From NCBI GenBank assembly GCA_003520205.1, contig DOVG01000189.1, positions 1-5,903 on the forward strand: a DNA stretch of 5,903 nt. The letters are read 5' to 3'. The translations under genes were made by a program, and so were the position numbers. The notes under the pieces were generated by a model. The model did not search any database, had not been told where the DNA came from, and worked only from the letters and a program-made list of their open reading frames with translations. This DNA comes from Lachnospiraceae bacterium (GTDB taxonomy: Bacteria; Bacillota; Clostridia; Lachnospirales; Lachnospiraceae). Position 1 is the stretch's first letter, and every line of letters begins with the position of its first letter. Shown here in pieces: positions 4,696 to 5,903 of the stretch.

Positions 4696-5903
4696 AAGAT
4701 TTGAAGCAATTATAGGCACACTAAAAGCACCAACTAATGTTGGATATCAGCTTTATGCAGTTATTAATGGTTTAAGGCTACGAATGAATTGATGTTGGTG
4801 AATGGCATCAGCTAAGACTACTGTTATCAGTTGAGTTATTCCTGCGAGTATTAAATCAGCATGTAATGTTTCCTCGTTTTGAGTCTTCCTTCCTGCTAAA
4901 CAGAAACTATCTTTGAAGTGGTTAATAGATCTTTCTACAGATGTTCTTGTTTTATAGGTGTTATCCCATTCATCTGTTCCGCGAATGGTTCCGGGATAGG
5001 CACGAAGGTTTTGTTCAGGATATATGTAATACATTCGTCCACATTTTGATGAGGTGCATGGATTTTCACAAGTACATTTTCGGTGTGCTCGTTGAGTTTC
5101 AGGATTATAATCCCAGATCATCTTGGGACAAACAAATTTATATTTGATTATCCCTGATTTTGTCATTGTTTTTCCTTCTGATTTCATTTCTGATTTTGGG
5201 TCTTTAGGGCAACATGGAATTCCGTTTTCGTTTATAGGACAATCACTTTCTTTTGAAAGTGAAGAACGGGAGTTTAATGGGATATATGCTTTTTCAAAGT
5301 GTTTTAATTTGCCGGATTCATCGATTCCCAATGAGCCGCCGTTTAGCAGCTCTTTATAGATGAGTGTACTATCAAATGCTGCATCACCAAGAAATGTTTT
5401 GGGATTAATAAGAGGATGTGCTTTAAAGAAATCAGATAAAGTAGGGATAAGCAATCTAGCATCATGAATAGCTTTATCTTCATCAGGAGAATCAGATTTC
5501 TTGTTTGGGATAAGTTCGGGATGTGATTCTAGAAAGTCTTGATTATAAAGGTTTAGGTGACGAACAATTCCAAGACCATTGGTAACTATGCCAATCTTAT
5601 AAACATAGCAGAAATGCCCGTCAACATAGAGTTGTTTGATATTTTCATTTGTAGCTGCGTGTGAAGGCATAGAAGAATAAGCGGCTTTATAAGGATCAAA
5701 ACTGGAGTTATAATTCATAGCTTTTGCATAGGCCTTTAGTTGCTTGATTATCTTATTAGCGTATTTAGGGTTGTTTTCAGTGACATATGCCTCTATACCA
5801 GATGAATCAAAAATAGTCATACTGGCTTTTTCAGCATCAATAGCTTGACAGATGGGTTCAGTATAATCGACAAGATTTTCAAACACTTGTTGTAAATCAG
5901 GTA
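4696..5903 (-). mobile_element. Partial insertion sequence, IS4-like DDE type
   Basis: This is an IS recognised by its transposase; it continues past the right edge of the window. The inner end is not resolved, because only one end is visible and terminal inverted repeats or a target duplication cannot be checked. Between the border hairpin and the transposase stop (4696-4752) there is one small hairpin, CCAAC-TAAT-GTTGG (4730-4743). On the minus strand this is followed by TGCTTTTAG and could be a weak terminator or part of the IS end. The true end may lie inside the hairpin array rather than at 4696. Confidence 0.6.
4753..5903 (-). CDS. DDE transposase with YREK signature, 5' end outside window
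   Basis: This transposase cuts and pastes its IS through a metal-dependent DDE active site. Residues are numbered here from the GTG at 5884-5886. The first Asp is D27 in TIFDSSG, the second D168 in FLGDAAFDS and the Glu is E318 in TSVERSINHFK. Around E318, Tyr311-x2-Arg314-x3-Glu318-x6-Lys325 fits the YREK signature of IS4-type enzymes exactly. Between D168 and E318 lies an insert of about 150 residues with cysteines at 216, 225, 226, 253, 271, 273, 277 and 282 (CPIN, PCCPK, FVCPK, CTCENPC), likely a zinc-binding module. The GTG is not the true start: the frame stays open to the window edge (reading PDLQQ before it), so the N-terminal DNA-binding part is missing. No frameshift or internal stop is seen, so it may be intact. 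IS1182 relatives have a similar plan, so the family level is uncertain. Confidence 0.88.
   Translation of the reverse strand, partial: PDLQQVFENLVDYTEPICQAIDAEKASMTIFDSSGIEAYVTENNPKYANKIIKQLKAYAKAMNYNSSFDPYKAAYSSMPSHAATNENIKQLYVDGHFCYVYKIGIVTNGLGIVRHLNLYNQDFLESHPELIPNKKSDSPDEDKAIHDARLLIPTLSDFFKAHPLINPKTFLGDAAFDSTLIYKELLNGGSLGIDESGKLKHFEKAYIPLNSRSSLSKESDCPINENGIPCCPKDPKSEMKSEGKTMTKSGIIKYKFVCPKMIWDYNPETQRAHRKCTCENPCTSSKCGRMYYIYPEQNLRAYPGTIRGTDEWDNTYKTRTSVERSINHFKDSFCLAGRKTQNEETLHADLILAGITQLITVVLADAIHQHQFIRSLKPLITA

Noticed and set aside
4941..5359. Two overlapping plus-strand frames opposite the transposase
   Set aside because: They mirror the Cys-rich and neighbouring regions of the transposase and lack ribosome sites and recognisable domains.
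5884..5886. GTG as the true start of the transposase
   Set aside because: The frame remains open upstream to the window edge and the first catalytic Asp would lie only 27 residues in, too close for this family, which has an N-terminal DNA-binding part.

Overview
The window suggests a low-GC Gram-positive anaerobe of the Clostridia, most likely a member of the Lachnospiraceae. This is inferred from the AT-rich DNA, the strong AGGAGG/AGGTGA-type ribosome sites, the HtrA with a cytoplasmic low-complexity tail ahead of one membrane anchor, and a small protein I associate with that group. No rRNA or tRNA gene is present, so the placement is not firm.

Layout. Bases 1-192 are an AT-rich leader with two candidate promoters and a possible pair of NrdR boxes. 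nrdR follows (193-642) and is closed by a clear intrinsic terminator. Next comes a YigZ/IMPACT-family gene (713-1327). It converges on a small conserved gene of unknown function on the minus strand (1330-1611), with only two bases between their stop codons. A 199-base divergent intergenic region then leads to htrA (1811-3232). tgt (3232-4365) starts on the last base of the htrA stop codon, so the two are almost certainly co-transcribed and translationally coupled. The right end is a minus-strand IS transposase with an IS4-type YREK signature (4753 to the window edge), cut off at its N-terminus by the window.

The most unusual part is the 387-base gap between tgt and the transposase. It has no credible gene. 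From 4396 to 4695 it is built almost wholly from short perfect or near-perfect palindromes placed end to end. Four intact hairpins and a fifth, bulged copy share the same three-base GAA loop closed by a C-G pair (C-GAA-G), although their stem sequences differ. A 20-base unit is repeated exactly, the word GTCATC or its complement recurs seven times, and a 10-11 bp hairpin ends the array next to the IS. I do not recognise this as a named repeat family. The shared loop with differing, self-complementary stems suggests selection on folded single-stranded DNA or RNA.

Functionally the genes are housekeeping: control of ribonucleotide reductase (nrdR), extracytoplasmic protein quality control (htrA) and queuosine modification of tRNA (tgt). 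They form separate transcription units. The only strong operon link visible is htrA-tgt.
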